From: Epiperipatus broadwayi | Lineage: Eukaryota; Onychophora; Udeonychophora; Euonychophora; Peripatidae | NCBI GenBank assembly: GCA_028023455.1 | Contig: JAQFVV010006203.1 | Location: 14,920,348-14,984,347, forward strand | Length of the DNA: 64,000 nucleotides | Reading direction: 5' to 3' | Shown here: positions 1 to 12,849 of the stretch, piece by piece | How positions within the stretch are numbered: position 1 is the stretch's first letter | Layout: every line of letters starts with the position of its first letter | The notes under the pieces: generated by a model | Told to the model about the DNA's origin: nothing | What the model saw: the letters and a program-made list of their open reading frames with translations, nothing else | Databases searched by the model: none | Translations under genes and position numbers: made by a program

Positions 1-123
1 AAATTCTCAATCTTTTTTGTAATTAATTATTTTTCAATCACCCCTTGTGGTTTAGCACCACAAAAGAATAATGTATTTAAAAGCTAAAGGTTTTTGGATC
101 TAAACTCAGTCTATTATTTTTAA

Positions 124-215
124 TGCTTGAATGGCACATTCTTTAATAAATAATTTGATTATTTAGTGCTTGAATGGTACACCTTCCAAGTAACAAATAG
201 TTTGATTATTTTTGC
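124..215. repeat. Short tandem duplication, unit about 48 bp
   Basis: The segment starting gcttgaatgg and ending with tttgattattt occurs twice in a row, diverged. The rest of 216-1400 is AT-rich sequence in which I see no gene or recognised repeat. Confidence 0.6.
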
Positions 216-1424
216 TAGTGTGGATTAATGCAATGATAGAGTCAGATACTCAAGAAACCTAAGTACTTGGGTTAAAGTGCAAGTGAACCCTTTTGGTGCT
301 CAAACAGCACACACCACTTAACTATTCTTGTTTTTTTTTTACATTTTTCATGTGAGCACTACAGCACAATCACCTGCCATCTAATTAATTTTTTTTGCAA
401 GATTTTTAAATCTACACCACTTTCCCAGTGTTCCAAATGGCAAAGAGCATTATAATCAAAGTTGAAAAATAGGTGAGACTGGATTATAACTAAATAAATT
501 TATATTATTATACAATATTAATTTGTAAGCTGTGAATATCAAAATACCAATGATATTACTACATATGTTTAGTGCTGTTGTAAAGAGGTGAGCGCTTATA
601 TATCATGTGATGCCCAAATATCCTATCATTAGATTATATTGTACATTATGATAATAATGTTACACTCCTTTGCTATAATAATTTTTTAATTATTTTGCCT
701 AAGTGTTAAAGTGAGTTCTTGTAATATAATGTAAACTGGGCAAAAAACTTAAATAAACTTAAATTATAAGTCTTATGTTAATATTCATCATGATAGACTG
801 ATTCTCTATAGTTAGTTTAATGATATATTCAAGGATTTCTGAATTGATCATTAACTGAGGAAAATAGGAAAAAGATGGTTAAAGATAAAAAAACACTGAT
901 CAATTGAGCATGTTTATATTACACCTGCTACTTTACAGGTAGAATGATTTTCTTTGAACTCATGAGTAATTACTTTTTAATATACATATTATTATTTACT
1001 TAGTGCTTATAATCATTAATTGTAATTAAATCTTATAAAATTAAAATGTTAATTATATTAAGTCAAGTTATCTTTTCTATAGTCGGAATTGTGTTGCATA
1101 AACATATTCTCAAATAAATAATGTTTGAAGCTAATTTTAAAGCACCCACAACCATATTTAAGAAGGAATTAGTTTGTAAATAAGTAATTAGAGAACAAAA
1201 TGTTAAAATAAAAATGGGCTAATATTCTGCAAGACAATTGGCTGAAAAGAGTAATAAAGTGAAATTAGATTCAATAGATGGCTCAAGAAGATTTGAAAGA
1301 CGAAGAGAAAATAATTTAGTTCAAGGAACTAAATATTACCAACTATTTTCATCATCTAGTAATACCTGTATAATGTCTTTAAAATAGATTCAAATTTTAT
1401 TTAAACTTTCAAAACTTTTGGTAT

Positions 1425-1765
1425 TACTCTCCTCTGTTCTTCAGGTATTGCTGGATGTCCAGTGACAGTATTAGCATGGAAGTCAAACCTTAAATCTGTA
1501 CTTATGAATACTAAATTTAAGATGATGCTCTAACCAGGTCAGGTCAGCAACTCAAAAAAAAAAAAAAGATAATAATTTCATTCAAAATATTGTGTTATAT
1601 ATTAACCGGTATACTATTAACAGGTGAATTTATCTGAAAAGTTTAAATAACTTTTGAATTTTTCTAGACATTTAACAATTAATACTAGATAATGGAAACA
1701 ATCCAACATATAAGTACAAATAAAATATCATCACAAACCTTTAGACAAACAATATGGTCAGTTAA
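1425..1765. repeat. SINE-like family B, single-arm copy
   Basis: Two modules are shared with 52953-53380: a head with cttcaggtattgctgg, gacagtattagcatg and aatactaaatttaag, and a tail with ttaaataacttttgaattt, gataatggaaacaatccaa and atcatcacaaacctt. The tail module recurs near 2985-3110 and, weakly, 58930-59030. A tRNA-like A box is visible only in the 53 kb copy. 1766-2850 has no recognised gene. Confidence 0.6.
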
Positions 1766-2889
1766 TTTAAGTGATTTTTCAAATATTTGATTGCAAGTCA
1801 GACGCTTTTCTAGTAGCCTACTTTCTATTGAGAAACATTTAAGAAAAAGCCATTATTCATAAATCTTCCCAATTGCTGAGAAGTAAGGGTTTTAACAGTT
1901 TTCCCACCTTTGGTTGAGAATATTTAGACATGGATTTACTGACTTCCATTGAAAATATAACTGAATTAGTTATGGGCTAACCATTTGAAAAAAAATATCA
2001 AACCTGTTGAAATCTGGAAAAAATGTCCAAGTTTCTTGGTCTGAATTTGAATCTTAGAACATGTCACCAGATGAACTAATATAAACACCACAAAACATAT
2101 AATATACATTATGATGCTATACATTATCTAATGGAAGCATAACTATATTTTAAATAATCATTAAAATATTTTTAATACAAAAAAATAAAATAAAAAATGA
2201 ATATTACTGATGGAAACATTTAAAGATATTTGGATATTTAAAATTAATTCAGAATGTGGGTGAATAGAATTGTCTACAAAAATTTTCTCATTCTGATGTA
2301 TATATGATTATATATATAGTTCTTTATAGAATAAAAGTTTTATTAGAAAAAATGAACAATGTAGAAGAATCAGCCACTCCATCAAAAAATGATTTAAAGA
2401 ACCGCAGTAAATATTAGAGAAAAACATGTGCCTAAAGTAAATACTAATGAACTTGTGTTTGTCTGGAAAAGTACAGGAATATTGAGTAAATACGAAATAA
2501 TAGCAAATGACTTTGTAAGTTAGTCTAGTGTGAAAATCTATAATGTTTAGAAATCACTCACTAACCTTGCCCTCAAATAATAGAGAAATTAGGACTACTC
2601 TCATCGATAAATATATAAAATTTCTTTTGATTATTTATTATATTAGATAGAATGCAACAATCTAAATAATCCCCAATTTTATTCCCATGCTAATACTGTC
2701 ACTGGTCCAGGCTAGAAACAACTGATGAAAAGAGAATAATATTTTTATTCTATACCAATGTGTATGTTATTGTTAACAGTTGAGTGCATTTAGAAAATTA
2801 TAAAGTTTGATGTAATAATATGTCTGACTATTTCCATCATCTGACAGTGAATGTTGAATGTAGAGAAAATTTAAAACTATTTAAACACA

Positions 2890-3110
2890 AACAACTTCTT
2901 AGTAATAACACACAAATATACAACACAGGTGAAGTGTGTTACATATTTGTGTGTTATTACCAGCAAGTTGTTTATACTTGAAAAGTTTAAATAAAGTTTA
3001 AAATTTTCTATACATTCAACATTTACTGATAGATGATGGAAATAGACCAATATATTACCACATCTAATATACCATCATCACGAACCTTCAGGCAAATACT
3101 ATAAGATTAG
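2890..3110. repeat. Hairpin (2890-2919 / 2943-2972) plus family B tail
   Basis: Thirty-base arms (aacaacttcttagtaataac... against its complement) flank a 23 bp loop. A family B tail follows (gatgatggaaatagacca, catcatcacgaaccttcagg). The downstream stretch 3110-3930 is AT-rich with no recognised gene. Confidence 0.6.
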
Positions 3111-3933
3111 AATTTTTTAAAAAGGCTTTAACATTGGTGTTAGATGATGTAAATAGTCCAAAGTATAAATAGATCACAAATTTGAGCATTTTTTCATTCA
3201 TACAAATCACATCTTTTTAACTTTAGGAACTATTTGACTGGCTACAAAATCAAGGCTTCTGTAATTGAATTCTAGGTTATTAATGATGATCTTCTTTTTC
3301 AAGGCATTGAATTTTCACTGTATTCAATCAGTAAATATCTTTAACTCTTATCTTTCTAATCAACCTCAAAGTTTTGAACAAAAGCCTAACTATAGGCGAT
3401 CCACTATATATTTATATTTTAGTGATTTTTCATATAAAATGTTTGCAGTATCTTTGATTTTTTGGCAAAAAATGATAATGGTCCCCCCCCCATCTTTTAA
3501 TACACCAGGTGGAAGGAAGATCTCTCTAACCATATCCATAAACAGTAAAGAGAAATCAGTATCAGGCTGTCTAACTACCGAGAAATGAGGTTCTTCATAA
3601 GTTTTTATTTTGGCTACTTTCTATATTAAATAGATACTTATTTTCTGATTAGTAATTGGAAAACTAGCTGTGATAACTACTGAAAAGAAAATTGTATGCA
3701 TTTTAGAATGTCATCCAGATTCAAATCCTAGGCAGATATGCTATACATCATTTCATGAGGCTTTTTGACATAATAAAAATTAATGAACATACATTGATTT
3801 CCTTTCTGTCTTTTATTAACTGGTGTTACCATTATTAATGAAACTGTGCTGTAGAAGAATTGACTTTATATATTTTTTATTTTGAATAATAAAAAAGCCA
3901 TTATTTATTAGCTAAATATATATATATGAAATT

Positions 3934-4060
3934 GTTGATTGGGATTGTCTAAGTGTTGACTGGTTTTTAATGATATATATATATCATTAAATACCATTCA
4001 ACACTTAGACAATCCCAATATCAATAACAATCAAAAACTGTTGTCAAGGCAACCTTATAG
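3934..4060. repeat. Inverted repeat with (AT)n centre, shared with 5350-5435
   Basis: Arms of about 45 bp containing gggattgtctaagtgttga and its complement meet at a TATATATA centre. The right arm and following ctgttgtcaaggcaacct recur at 5350-5435. The two copies bracket 1.3 kb, so they could be the ends of one inserted element. Confidence 0.65.
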
Positions 4061-5055
4061 ACACTAAAGATCGCAACTTGACTACAGAGATTGAAATTAT
4101 TGATACAAAAAAGATTAAATAAATCTCTTTAAACAGGTAAATATAACATGTTTTGATGCAGACTAACAAATAGTCAATAGTACTTAAGGATTACTCAACC
4201 GATGACGTTTTATACTTACCGATTTTCCTTTTGGCAAACATCATCAATGATATGATGACAATGTCATGTCAACCAAGACACTGACATGATTAATCCAATT
4301 TTTGGATTTTTTTGACCCGCGAGATTTAAAAATTAGAGAGAGCTTTGGGAAATTTTGTCATTTGTCTGTCTTTTGCTACTAGTCCACTGCAATGGACGCT
4401 ATTTGTAAGTAATTTTCATTTTTAATAAATAATGCCATTTTGATGTATATTATTTTGTAAATTATTCTGTAATTATAAAAATTACAATTAATTAATTTTA
4501 TTTTCTGAATTATATCATACAGAAATTTTTTTTTCTTAAATTCATCGACAATTATAAAAATTACAGCTATGAGAGTAATCTGATATAGGTGTACGCCTCG
4601 TCAAAGACATCGGAGGCCCCCCCCCCCCACCAATTCCAGTGCTACGCACTGTATTTTATAATTTAGCATAATATAGGGTGGTTTTATAAATTATAATAGT
4701 TTTTTTTTAGACTAGAACCTGTTTTATATATTTTTAACATGAATAATTGAGTTAAATCACATCGCAAAATTTGTAAAGATAATATAATTTTTTCATACAA
4801 GTACATTTTAAAAAAAATTTTTTTTTGTTAGACCGTTTTAATTAATTGTCCAGTTGCCATTAATAATGCCAGATTCGCATTAAATTGGGAAAAGTGTTCT
4901 TTATTTGTATATTTATTTTAAATTAAAAAAAAAATGTACATATTTCTGCAATTATAGAATTACTATAATAATTATACAATTATTATTATATTAATTACTT
5001 TTAATTTCTAAATTATTTTGACGCATGCATGTACATTTTTTTAATTTTTTTTTAG

Positions 5056-5250
5056 TATTTGCCAACCGATGACGTATTGCCCTGAAGCCATATCAGTCTG
5101 AGGTTGCAATCTTTAACGTGCTGGGTCCAAGTGATCTGCAGACAAATTTTAGTTATTGCATTTGTCTGTAAATCACTTGGAGACGTTATCTTAAGATCGC
5201 AAGGTCAGACTGATATGGCTTCAGGGCAATACGTCATTGGTTGGCAAATA
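5056..5250. repeat. Long hairpin, 46 bp arms with one mismatch (MITE-like)
   Basis: The left arm 5056-5101 (tatttgccaaccgatgacg...) pairs with 5205-5250, with one mismatch in 46. Inside, 5127-5147 pairs with 5160-5180 (ccaagtgatctgcagacaaa), so almost the whole 195 bp folds back. A related cgatgacgt string lies at 4199. No coding capacity. Confidence 0.8.
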
Positions 5251-5349
5251 TGGACATTACAAACTGCAATTATAATTTTAAAATTATACCAAAAGTATTA
5301 TTATATAAATAACTGTAATAATGCTAAAGGCTAAATGGGGTTGTAAGTA

Positions 5350-5435
5350 ATCATTAAAAACCTATTCAACACTCAGACAATCCCAATATCAAAAAACAAT
5401 CAACAATTTCAAACTGTTGTCAAGGCAACCTCCTT
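5350..5435. repeat. Second copy of the 3.9 kb repeat arm
   Basis: Repeats attcaacactcagacaatc, ccaatatcaa and gttgtcaaggcaacct seen at 3995-4055, same orientation. Confidence 0.7.
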
Positions 5436-5439
5436 TTAA

Positions 5440-7187
5440 CTATATATAAATATATGATAAGTAATCTGTGGCATTTATGTCAGACTTAAGATATTGATAT
5501 GACTTCTTATTACTAAACAATCTCACTCATAATAGACTTAAAATAAATAATTTTGTAGTATGATTTTTGAAGCATTTTATGTAGACAAATTAAACTTTGA
5601 ATAGAATTTGAATATATGTAAATATAAAATAGAAACTGATTAATTTATTCTGGGATTCGAATTTAAGCTGGGTAAAACATGGAAATGTTTTCAAATTTGA
5701 ATCATGCTTAAGGGCTTTTTTTAGATAATAGTTAATCTAACATATCATTCAATAGTGATTGGTAGATGGGTATCTAGATATTTTTATCTGATGAAAAAGT
5801 ACTTAATCCCCCATTAACTTGAAGAGTAATGACATTTACCACTATTTTCTTATAAGAGACTGTTGGAAAGACTTTTGTTTATCAGTAGCTATATAATAGG
5901 AGAAAAGATTAAGATCTTTTTTTAAATTGATTTTCTTTTATATGTGAGAACTTTCTTTTTGTAAAATAATACAGTATTTAAACTATTTACTGAAGTGTGA
6001 TATTTCTTTATAATTAATATTTGCTTATATATGACTGTCAAATGTATACAGAAACATATTCAATCTAATTAGATATTTATTTAACAGTGGTTTGTAGTAA
6101 CATCCAGATATTCTTATCTGTTGAAGTATCAGATAAATCGGAGTTGATCAGAAGGATGACAATGAACTGACTGAAAAGCAAAACATGATTATAATGGACT
6201 AAAGATAATACAGACCTAGAGGTTCTGACCCATAGTTTACCTTTTTATTTATTTTCAAGATGGGTCTATATACTTATTAATTTCATATTCAAAAATTTAT
6301 GGCTCTTTATTATTAATAATTCCAGATCCAAAAGTTTATAATCTCTAACACAAAAAATTGCTAACTCTAACAGTGTTCAATTTAAGCATTTTTATGATTA
6401 AACTCCTAAATACTGTATTTGGAAGATTTATATTTTTCTAGATTAACTTAAACCTCTAGCTAAAAATGGAAAGATACTTAGCTACAGGCTTTGATATCAA
6501 AAATTCTTGAGATCACATGGAAGTTTTAAAGCCACTGAATATCTTAGCTCTGTTCCAATCTTGATCTCCAGCTTTTAAAATTAATGAACTAACTGCAACA
6601 CCCAATTTTAATAAATTTTATTTGTTATATTATTAATGTTACTTAATAAAAAATATATAGCCAAAAATTATAAAAATATTTTTATTGTTTTGATATGTTT
6701 TTTTGTTAAACTGACTAATTGAAAAGTTCTTAATCTTGAGATGAAGCTGGTTTTTATACTTAAATGATAGAAGTCTTAGTAATATGAAAGTTAAACAATA
6801 TTGAATTTTTGTGTTTTAGTTTGCTTTTGATTTATGACTTCATTTTTACAAAACTTTCAGAAAGATAGTTTTAATATTGTAATGAAAATTTTAAAAACAG
6901 AAATAAAGATTAAATACTTAAATAATACTATATAATTAGTTATTGTGATAATTAAATGCCTAGTGGGGGATAGCAGAGGTGGATTCAGATGCTTAAGGTT
7001 CTTTGACCAATACTTCACTGAAGAAAGTAAATATATATATATATTGTTAATTTAATGAAAATGTTGTGCTTCCTCTGCTACATGGGTGCTTAAATGACAC
7101 ATGACTTTCTGAGTAATCATCCACACAAATAGTCACATACACACATATATATACATAATAGTTGGTATTAATTTAGAGTATGCTCAT
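5440..7187. other. AT-rich stretch, no gene seen
   Basis: Contains possible degraded SINE fragments (agatatttttatctgatga at about 5780; agatattcttatctgttga at about 6106) also echoed at 35060. Otherwise nothing that I can assign. Confidence 0.4.
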
Positions 7188-8632
7188 GGCATATTGAATT
7201 CTAAGGACCGTCCAACACCAGCACTGATATATCCAAGTGATAAATGACATCAAATAATCCATACGTTGTCACAATATGTCCATTCATTACAAATTCACAA
7301 TTTATATCAATAATTAAGAAATTAAAGCATAATTTTCATACAACTGTGCTTGATCAAATCATATGTCTAAAATATATAAAATATAAAGAATGGGAGGAAT
7401 GAATAAATTTTGAAATACTAAAAGCTTATAATTTCTAAAATACTAATTTAAAATATTTAAATAGAAAAAGTAAAGGGGAAAAAATAATGGTCACATATAT
7501 TAATTTAAAAAATCACATGCTCAATTAACATAAAATTGATCAAACCTAGCTTATAATTTTGAAATACTAAAAGCTTATAATTTTTAAAATATGAATTTTA
7601 TTCAAATATAAGCCTATAACCACATGTTTGTTGAATAAATGTAACTGCCGAAGCATATTAATTCTACAATGAATAATAAACCACATTTTATCTTAACATT
7701 AGTCAAAAGAATAATTTTCTAAAGTAAAGAATATTAATTTTATAATTAATAAAATATTAATAAATCAAAATAAAAAAATATTAATTTTACAATTAATAAA
7801 AAATTAATAAATCAATTTTTTTTTTTTTGCCAAAGCTAGTACTGTTATTGTAAGAACCTCATGTGAATAATGTAGATCCAATACATATCTTAGGAGATCA
7901 AATGCGAAGAACGCTATTTTTTCTTATCTCCACTTTTTTTTCTAACTACAAGGAACAAATGAAGCATGTAATATCATTTTTTTTTCTGGTAAGAAAAAAA
8001 TCCGAATAATTGTAAAATTAATATGCTTTATTTCATATGGTTATTGGCATATTTGTAATAAGATTTGTATTTTAGAACATATAAGCTTTTAGTTTTTTGA
8101 AATTGTAAGCTTGATTTGATCAATCTTACATTATTTCAACATGTGCTTATGGGCATATATTGTAATAAAATTCATATTTTAGAAGTTACAAGCTTTTAGT
8201 ATTTCAAAATTATAAGCTTGATTTGATCAGACATCTGCATTTTTTGGACAATACTTTGTATCACTGAAAACATCCTTCCCCTTCCTTGCATATTTCATTG
8301 CTTCACGTTTTAAAAGTTATAAGCTTTTAGTATATCGAAATTATAATCTTGGTTTGACCTGATTTCTGCATTTTTTTTGGAAACATCCCACCCTCTCCCC
8401 ACGTACTTCAGTATTTTGCACTATCATTTTTGTAATAAAATTTGTATTTTAGAAGTTATAAGCTTTTAGTATTTAGATTGCACTTACCATCATTTTGAAA
8501 TCTAAGGACTGCTCAAAAGCACTACTGACACATTCAAGTGATCTTGTGTGGATTATTCAATGTCATTTATCATTTAGATATATCACCAGTGGTTTTGGGA
8601 AGTTCTTAGAATTCTATAGCATGTAAAGTCTT
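7188..8632. mobile_element. Fold-back element with 75-80 bp terminal inverted repeats
   Basis: The left end (attctaaggaccgtcc, gatataaccaagtg-like, gataaatgacatcaaataat) is inverted at the right end (attattcaatgtcatttatc, ttcttagaattc). Between them, units of about 135 bp built on tttagaagttataagctttt and ttataagcttgatttgatca are repeated about four times at 8040-8475. The same units occur in inverted orientation at 7320-7620. No coding region. It is best described as a non-autonomous fold-back DNA element with internal satellite-like repeats. Confidence 0.65.
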
Positions 8633-8980
8633 TGTTTGATTACATCCTCATTTTTTTAAATATTTACAGAAACAAAATGGGAACATTTAAAATTTATTTC
8701 AGTAGTAAACAAGAATATCTATCAAATTAAATCAAATTTGTTATTTTCTGATAAGTAATAATCATTTTATCATATATTTTACATTGATGTGTGAGACAAA
8801 GAAAAATATCAGAAAAAGCAAAATGTGATAGGGTTAAATCATTAATTTACAAAGGTTCAAAAATGAATGAAAAAAACTATCTTGTGAATTTTAACTGATT
8901 TAAACTTCACCCTGAATTATATTGCTTGCTAGAATATGCTTATTAAATGTTTACAATTATTGCCTTCTATTTGGATAATC

Positions 8981-9475
8981 ATTTAGATCAGGGATGGCCA
9001 ACTTTTGTATTCATATAATTGACTTTTTATTTTAAAAATGTGTTGTGATTGACTTGTTTGTCATAAGCGATCGACTTGTGATAGGCGTAGTCTAAGTGAA
9101 GGGAGGTGTGAAATACATACTATTTTCATATATTTACCTAGTAAAAAATAATTATGTAACTGGCCAAAAAACTCGTGTCTGGGAGAATTAAAGCAACATG
9201 AATAATTATTAACAATATTTATTAATTCAAATTAACTAATTAAATCAAGATTAAAAATATTATTTTCAATAATGATACAGCTTAGTGGACTTTACCTATC
9301 TAGAATTGAAAAAAAAATTTAGAACAAAAATAACAAAAAACTTGAAAATCTTGACTTAATTTGTTTTACTCGTTATCCGACAGCTCTTGCCAGATTGGCC
9401 TCATGATCGACCAAAAATTGCTTTGCGATCAACCGGTGGATCTTGATCAACTTGTTGAATGCCCCTGATTTAGAC
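8981..9475. mobile_element. Non-autonomous hAT-like element with 8 bp target duplication
   Basis: The element 8989-9467 (479 bp) starts CAGGGATGGCCAAC and ends, read inward on the other strand, CAGGGGCATTCAAC. These match the hAT terminal pattern CAGGG...CAA. Flanks are atttagat (8981-8988) and atttagac (9468-9475), an 8 bp duplication with one difference, as expected for hAT. No transposase frame. Confidence 0.85.
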
Positions 9476-10900
9476 AATATATGATACAATAATTCTTACC
9501 TGTGATTTATTGATCTAGTTCAAATTAATAATTGTGAATTTACATCTGATTTGAGTTTGAATTTTATCCTGAATTCCACCATAAGTCAATAAATCAAGCT
9601 TTATAATATTTGGAGACATGAAAAATAAATTGTCACTGTACTTACACAGGTTTTTGGAAAGAGAAATTGGATGTTACATTTAGAAAGCACATAGAAAAGT
9701 AATTTTTGTTACAAGTATATGTATTAGTGCTGTGTTAATTTAAATTTTTACAGTTATTGACCTCTATTTGATTAATCATAATTTTTAAAATAAGATTTAA
9801 TAGCCTTTACCTGTGATTTATTGATTATGACTTCAAATTAGTATTGCTGAATTTACATCTGGTGTGAGTTTAAATTTCAATCTAAACTCTATCATGAGTC
9901 AAAAAATTAAACTTAATGCTTGCTTTATTTTTACATATTTTCAGAGAAAGGGAAAATGAGTATTATAGATATATTGGTAGTATGTGGCAAAATAGCCATT
10001 TATTGAATTATGTAGAGTCGCTATAATTAAATAGTTATACATATATTTTAATAGGTTTGCTTCAACGTTATGAATGTTGGCTAAGCAAAGGTTTATTCCA
10101 TATGTTAATTTTGTAAATTGTAGCTAAGCGCTCTTTTGGATGATGAAGTCAGATTCATAACACTTGTGGGAAGCTGAGTATTGGCTGCTATTCTTTTTTT
10201 ATTAATGATCTGGCTATTATTAACAATAGATTATGCTTCTTTCACATTGTTTTCTATTGTCTCATCCAGTACAAACAATTTTAACACTTATTAGATCAAA
10301 GTATGGCCAGATTTTTGCTTGTGCTCCAAGAAAACAGATTTATGTTTCAAAAGTGTGCTCAGGTAGAATAAACTTTTACTTACCAATGTTGACAATGTTG
10401 AAACCTAACCAATTACAAATAGAATAAGGAAAAGGAGAATAATATGAATATTATATATACACCCAGGTCTCATTTTATGCGGATTTTTTAAATGCAATTT
10501 TGAAGTTATGCAATTCATGTTTCTTCTTAATATCTTTCTTTGTATGTGGTTTTTTTATGTAATAAAAATTATTAGATCAGAAGTCGAGCTCCGATAATTT
10601 TGCTTACTCACACGTCATATTTAAATTAATAGCACATTATTGAAGTTCAACTTCTATCTGATAATTTCAATATTTTCAGCACTTTATAATAGTACTGTAA
10701 TAGATTTTATGCAATAAAGAAGTTTATATTCACTTAAATTCAGGATTTCTCATTTTATATACACACATTAAATTTTACAAGATTATAATGTAAATCTGTT
10801 CAAACGATATAGATGCCTATACTATGCATGTTGTTGTTTTTGCATTTTAAAGCACATTCTATTTTTGCTTTTTAAAAAAGAGTACGTATTCAATTAAGCA

Positions 10901-11122
10901 TTTAGTGTCCGAGTGGGAACAATTAAATTTGACAATTAAAAATTAAAATCTGATTTTTAATTGTAATCAACAATTAAAAAAATTACATAATGTGATCTGA
11001 AATTAATGTAATGTGAAAAATGAAATTTGATTTTTAAATGGAATTGAAAATTAAAAAATTAAAGACAAAAATTGAAATTTAATTTTTAATTGTTAGTTTT
11101 AATTAAATTTTGCCCAACAGTG
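10901..11122. repeat. Small AT-rich inverted-repeat insertion inside the Tigger element
   Basis: The left edge is agtgtccgagtgggaacaat. The right edge, on the opposite strand, is cactgttgggcaaaatttaa. Both run into repeated ttaaaattaaa/tttttaattg palindromic text. This looks like a short MITE (hAT- or Harbinger-type ends) nested in the older transposon. Target duplications are not clear. Confidence 0.4.
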
Positions 11123-11203
11123 GTGAGTAGGTGTCTTTTTACTATCATAAGTTTAAGTTCATATGGAGAGGAAAAAACACCCACAAAATGGGTTTCTTTG
11201 TAA

Positions 11204-11404
11204 ACAAAAATTTCAATTTTAGATCGCTTAGCGAAATGGGAAGGATCAACAGTGATTGGAAAATATTTTAGTTTGGGCGAGTGTACTATAAGAGCAATTA
11301 AAAAAAATGAAGTTGGCACTAGTTGTATTTCCTCTTGTGATGAATCTGATGTCTTACTAGTTCACAAACGAACTTGCATATCTTCAAATAGCGATAATGA
11401 TTAA
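11204..11404 (+). pseudogene. Tigger/CENP-B-type helix-turn-helix remnant of transposase
   Basis: Open frame of 66 codons reading KISILDRLAKWEGSTVIG, then KYFSLGECTIRAIKKNE, and ending in TAA after SSNSDND. The pattern of a short helix (ILDRL), a basic/glycine turn, and a recognition helix of the type STxRxIKKNE is the N-terminal psq/CENP-B helix-turn-helix of pogo/Tigger transposases, which binds the transposon ends. An in-frame TAA lies immediately upstream (11201-11203), the normal N-terminus is not intact, and the DDE catalytic domain is absent. It is therefore a relic, not a gene. The identification comes from the motif alone and fits the surrounding inverted termini. The opposite-strand frame over 11086-11319 is a shadow. 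Confidence 0.75.
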
Positions 11405-12239
11405 AATACTGTACATGTATGAAAATATGTAAAATACTGTAAATTACACATAAAAATATATTGTTTTGAATAAAATTAAATGTTATAGTTAATAAAAAAA
11501 GTAAAAAAAGTTTGTCTTGTATCAATTTTTTTCAAATTCAAAATTTTTTATTAGTCATATTTTATTTTATTTTTTTTATGCGAATTTTAAAGTAATTTTA
11601 CATTGTTGTTTTGCTTTTATGCGATTTTCAAAAATTGCAGTATGTATCCCCCATTTTTCAAGGTAAATTAAGTCTATTTTTGTGCACGTTTTTTGAGGAA
11701 CCTATCTGCCGCATAAAATTAGATCCAGGTGTATCTATATTTTAAATAGAACTAAGAATAAAATCAAATTTTTTCTTACTATTTGAAGGAATTTGTATAA
11801 TTATTTTATTTATTTAGACATTTTAAATAAACAATTCACATTTTTAAAAATAGTTTCTTGGTCTTTTTTTAAATGAATGATAATATTTTTGTTTTGCAGT
11901 AAATGAGGAATAATGTAAAAGTAATTTTTTTTTGCAAATTTCATGATCATTGATAATCATGACAAATTAAAATGAAGGATAAAAGCAGTTTGACATTTAA
12001 TGGAATTATATTTAGCAATGTATTATTGATAATTATATTTTGATATATATATAAGAAGAAAAAATAATGAAAATTGTTTCCAGTAATTTATGAATATATT
12101 TTTAAAATGTCATATTTAAATAATAAAATAATTTTAATTGTTGATTACAAATAATTACATCTCAGTCATTCAAAAACATACAATCATTGTGATTTCATTG
12201 TTAATAATTTTATTAGTTTTTTTTCTTTTTGCAAATTAT

Positions 12240-12580
12240 CATAATAGATTTCTAACTATAAGATCTTTCCATTGACTCGTAAATCTAAAGATTTCATGAG
12301 TACTAATGTGTAATAGGAATTGTGGACTTAATCACTGAAGTATTGAATAGCTTCACGCTTTCAGATCTAACCGCTTCAGCTTCACCTATTCATATAGGAA
12401 GTAGGTTGAAGTAAAGAAGTTCCTCTCTTTTCTTCCAAAGCATAAGCTTGTGGTTAAGACCTGTAGAGGTCCCTACTTTCACATTTTCACATGCATATTC
12501 TTAAGGTTTACAGTCTTAGTAAATATTACTTACATAATCAATGTGTGTTTAAATAAATTTATAATTATAACTTTAAGTTA
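12240..12580 (+). repeat. Dispersed repeat family D, full copy (about 340 bp)
   Basis: Starts taatagatttctaactataa and ends aataaatttataattataac. Internal landmarks are gtattgaatagcttcacgct, cttcagcttcacctattca, cataagcttgtggttaa and tagaggtccctact. Nearly the same text occurs at 44811-45147, and an internally deleted copy follows directly at 12582. No long open frame. Class unknown. Confidence 0.8.
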
Positions 12581-12581
12581 T

Positions 12582-12816
12582 TATAATAGATTTCTAACTA
12601 TAAGATCTTTCCATTGACTCATTGTAAATCGAAAGATTTCATGAATACTAATATGTAATAGGAGTTATGGACTCAATCAGTGAAGTATTGAATAGCTTCA
12701 TGCTCTCAGATCTAACTGCTTCAGCTTCACCTATTCATATAGAAAGGTTGAAGTAAAGAATTTCCCCTCTTTTTGTGCATATTCTTAAGGTTTATAGCCT
12801 TAGTAAATATTAGTAA
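12582..12816 (+). repeat. Dispersed repeat family D, internally deleted copy
   Basis: Begins again with ataatagatttctaactata and keeps gtattgaatagcttcatgct. It jumps from the cctcttttt region to gtgcatattcttaaggttt, losing about 70 bp, and stops within the tagtaaatatta region. It lies directly head-to-tail with the preceding full copy. Confidence 0.75.
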
Positions 12817-12849
12817 TCTATTGTATAGAAAAACAGTTATTTCAATAAA

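Larger units (their letters stand above)
10457..11735 (+). mobile_element. pogo/Tigger-like DNA transposon, decayed
   Basis: The ends are inverted repeats of about 26 bp: ATACACCCAGGTCTCATTTT at 10457 and, on the opposite strand at about 11736, ATACACCTGGATCTAATTTT, both followed by ATGCGG. TA dinucleotides flank both sides, as expected for the Tc1/mariner-pogo superfamily. Internal text (ttttatgcg repeated near both ends) resembles Tigger termini. A readable DNA-binding segment is at 11204-11404. At 1.28 kb it is far shorter than an autonomous Tigger, so most of the transposase is missing. Confidence 0.75.

Noticed and set aside
3265-3588. 107-codon open frame on + strand
   Set aside because: No domain, no start context, biased to Phe/Ile/Asn/Ser as expected from random AT-rich DNA, and no splice partner.
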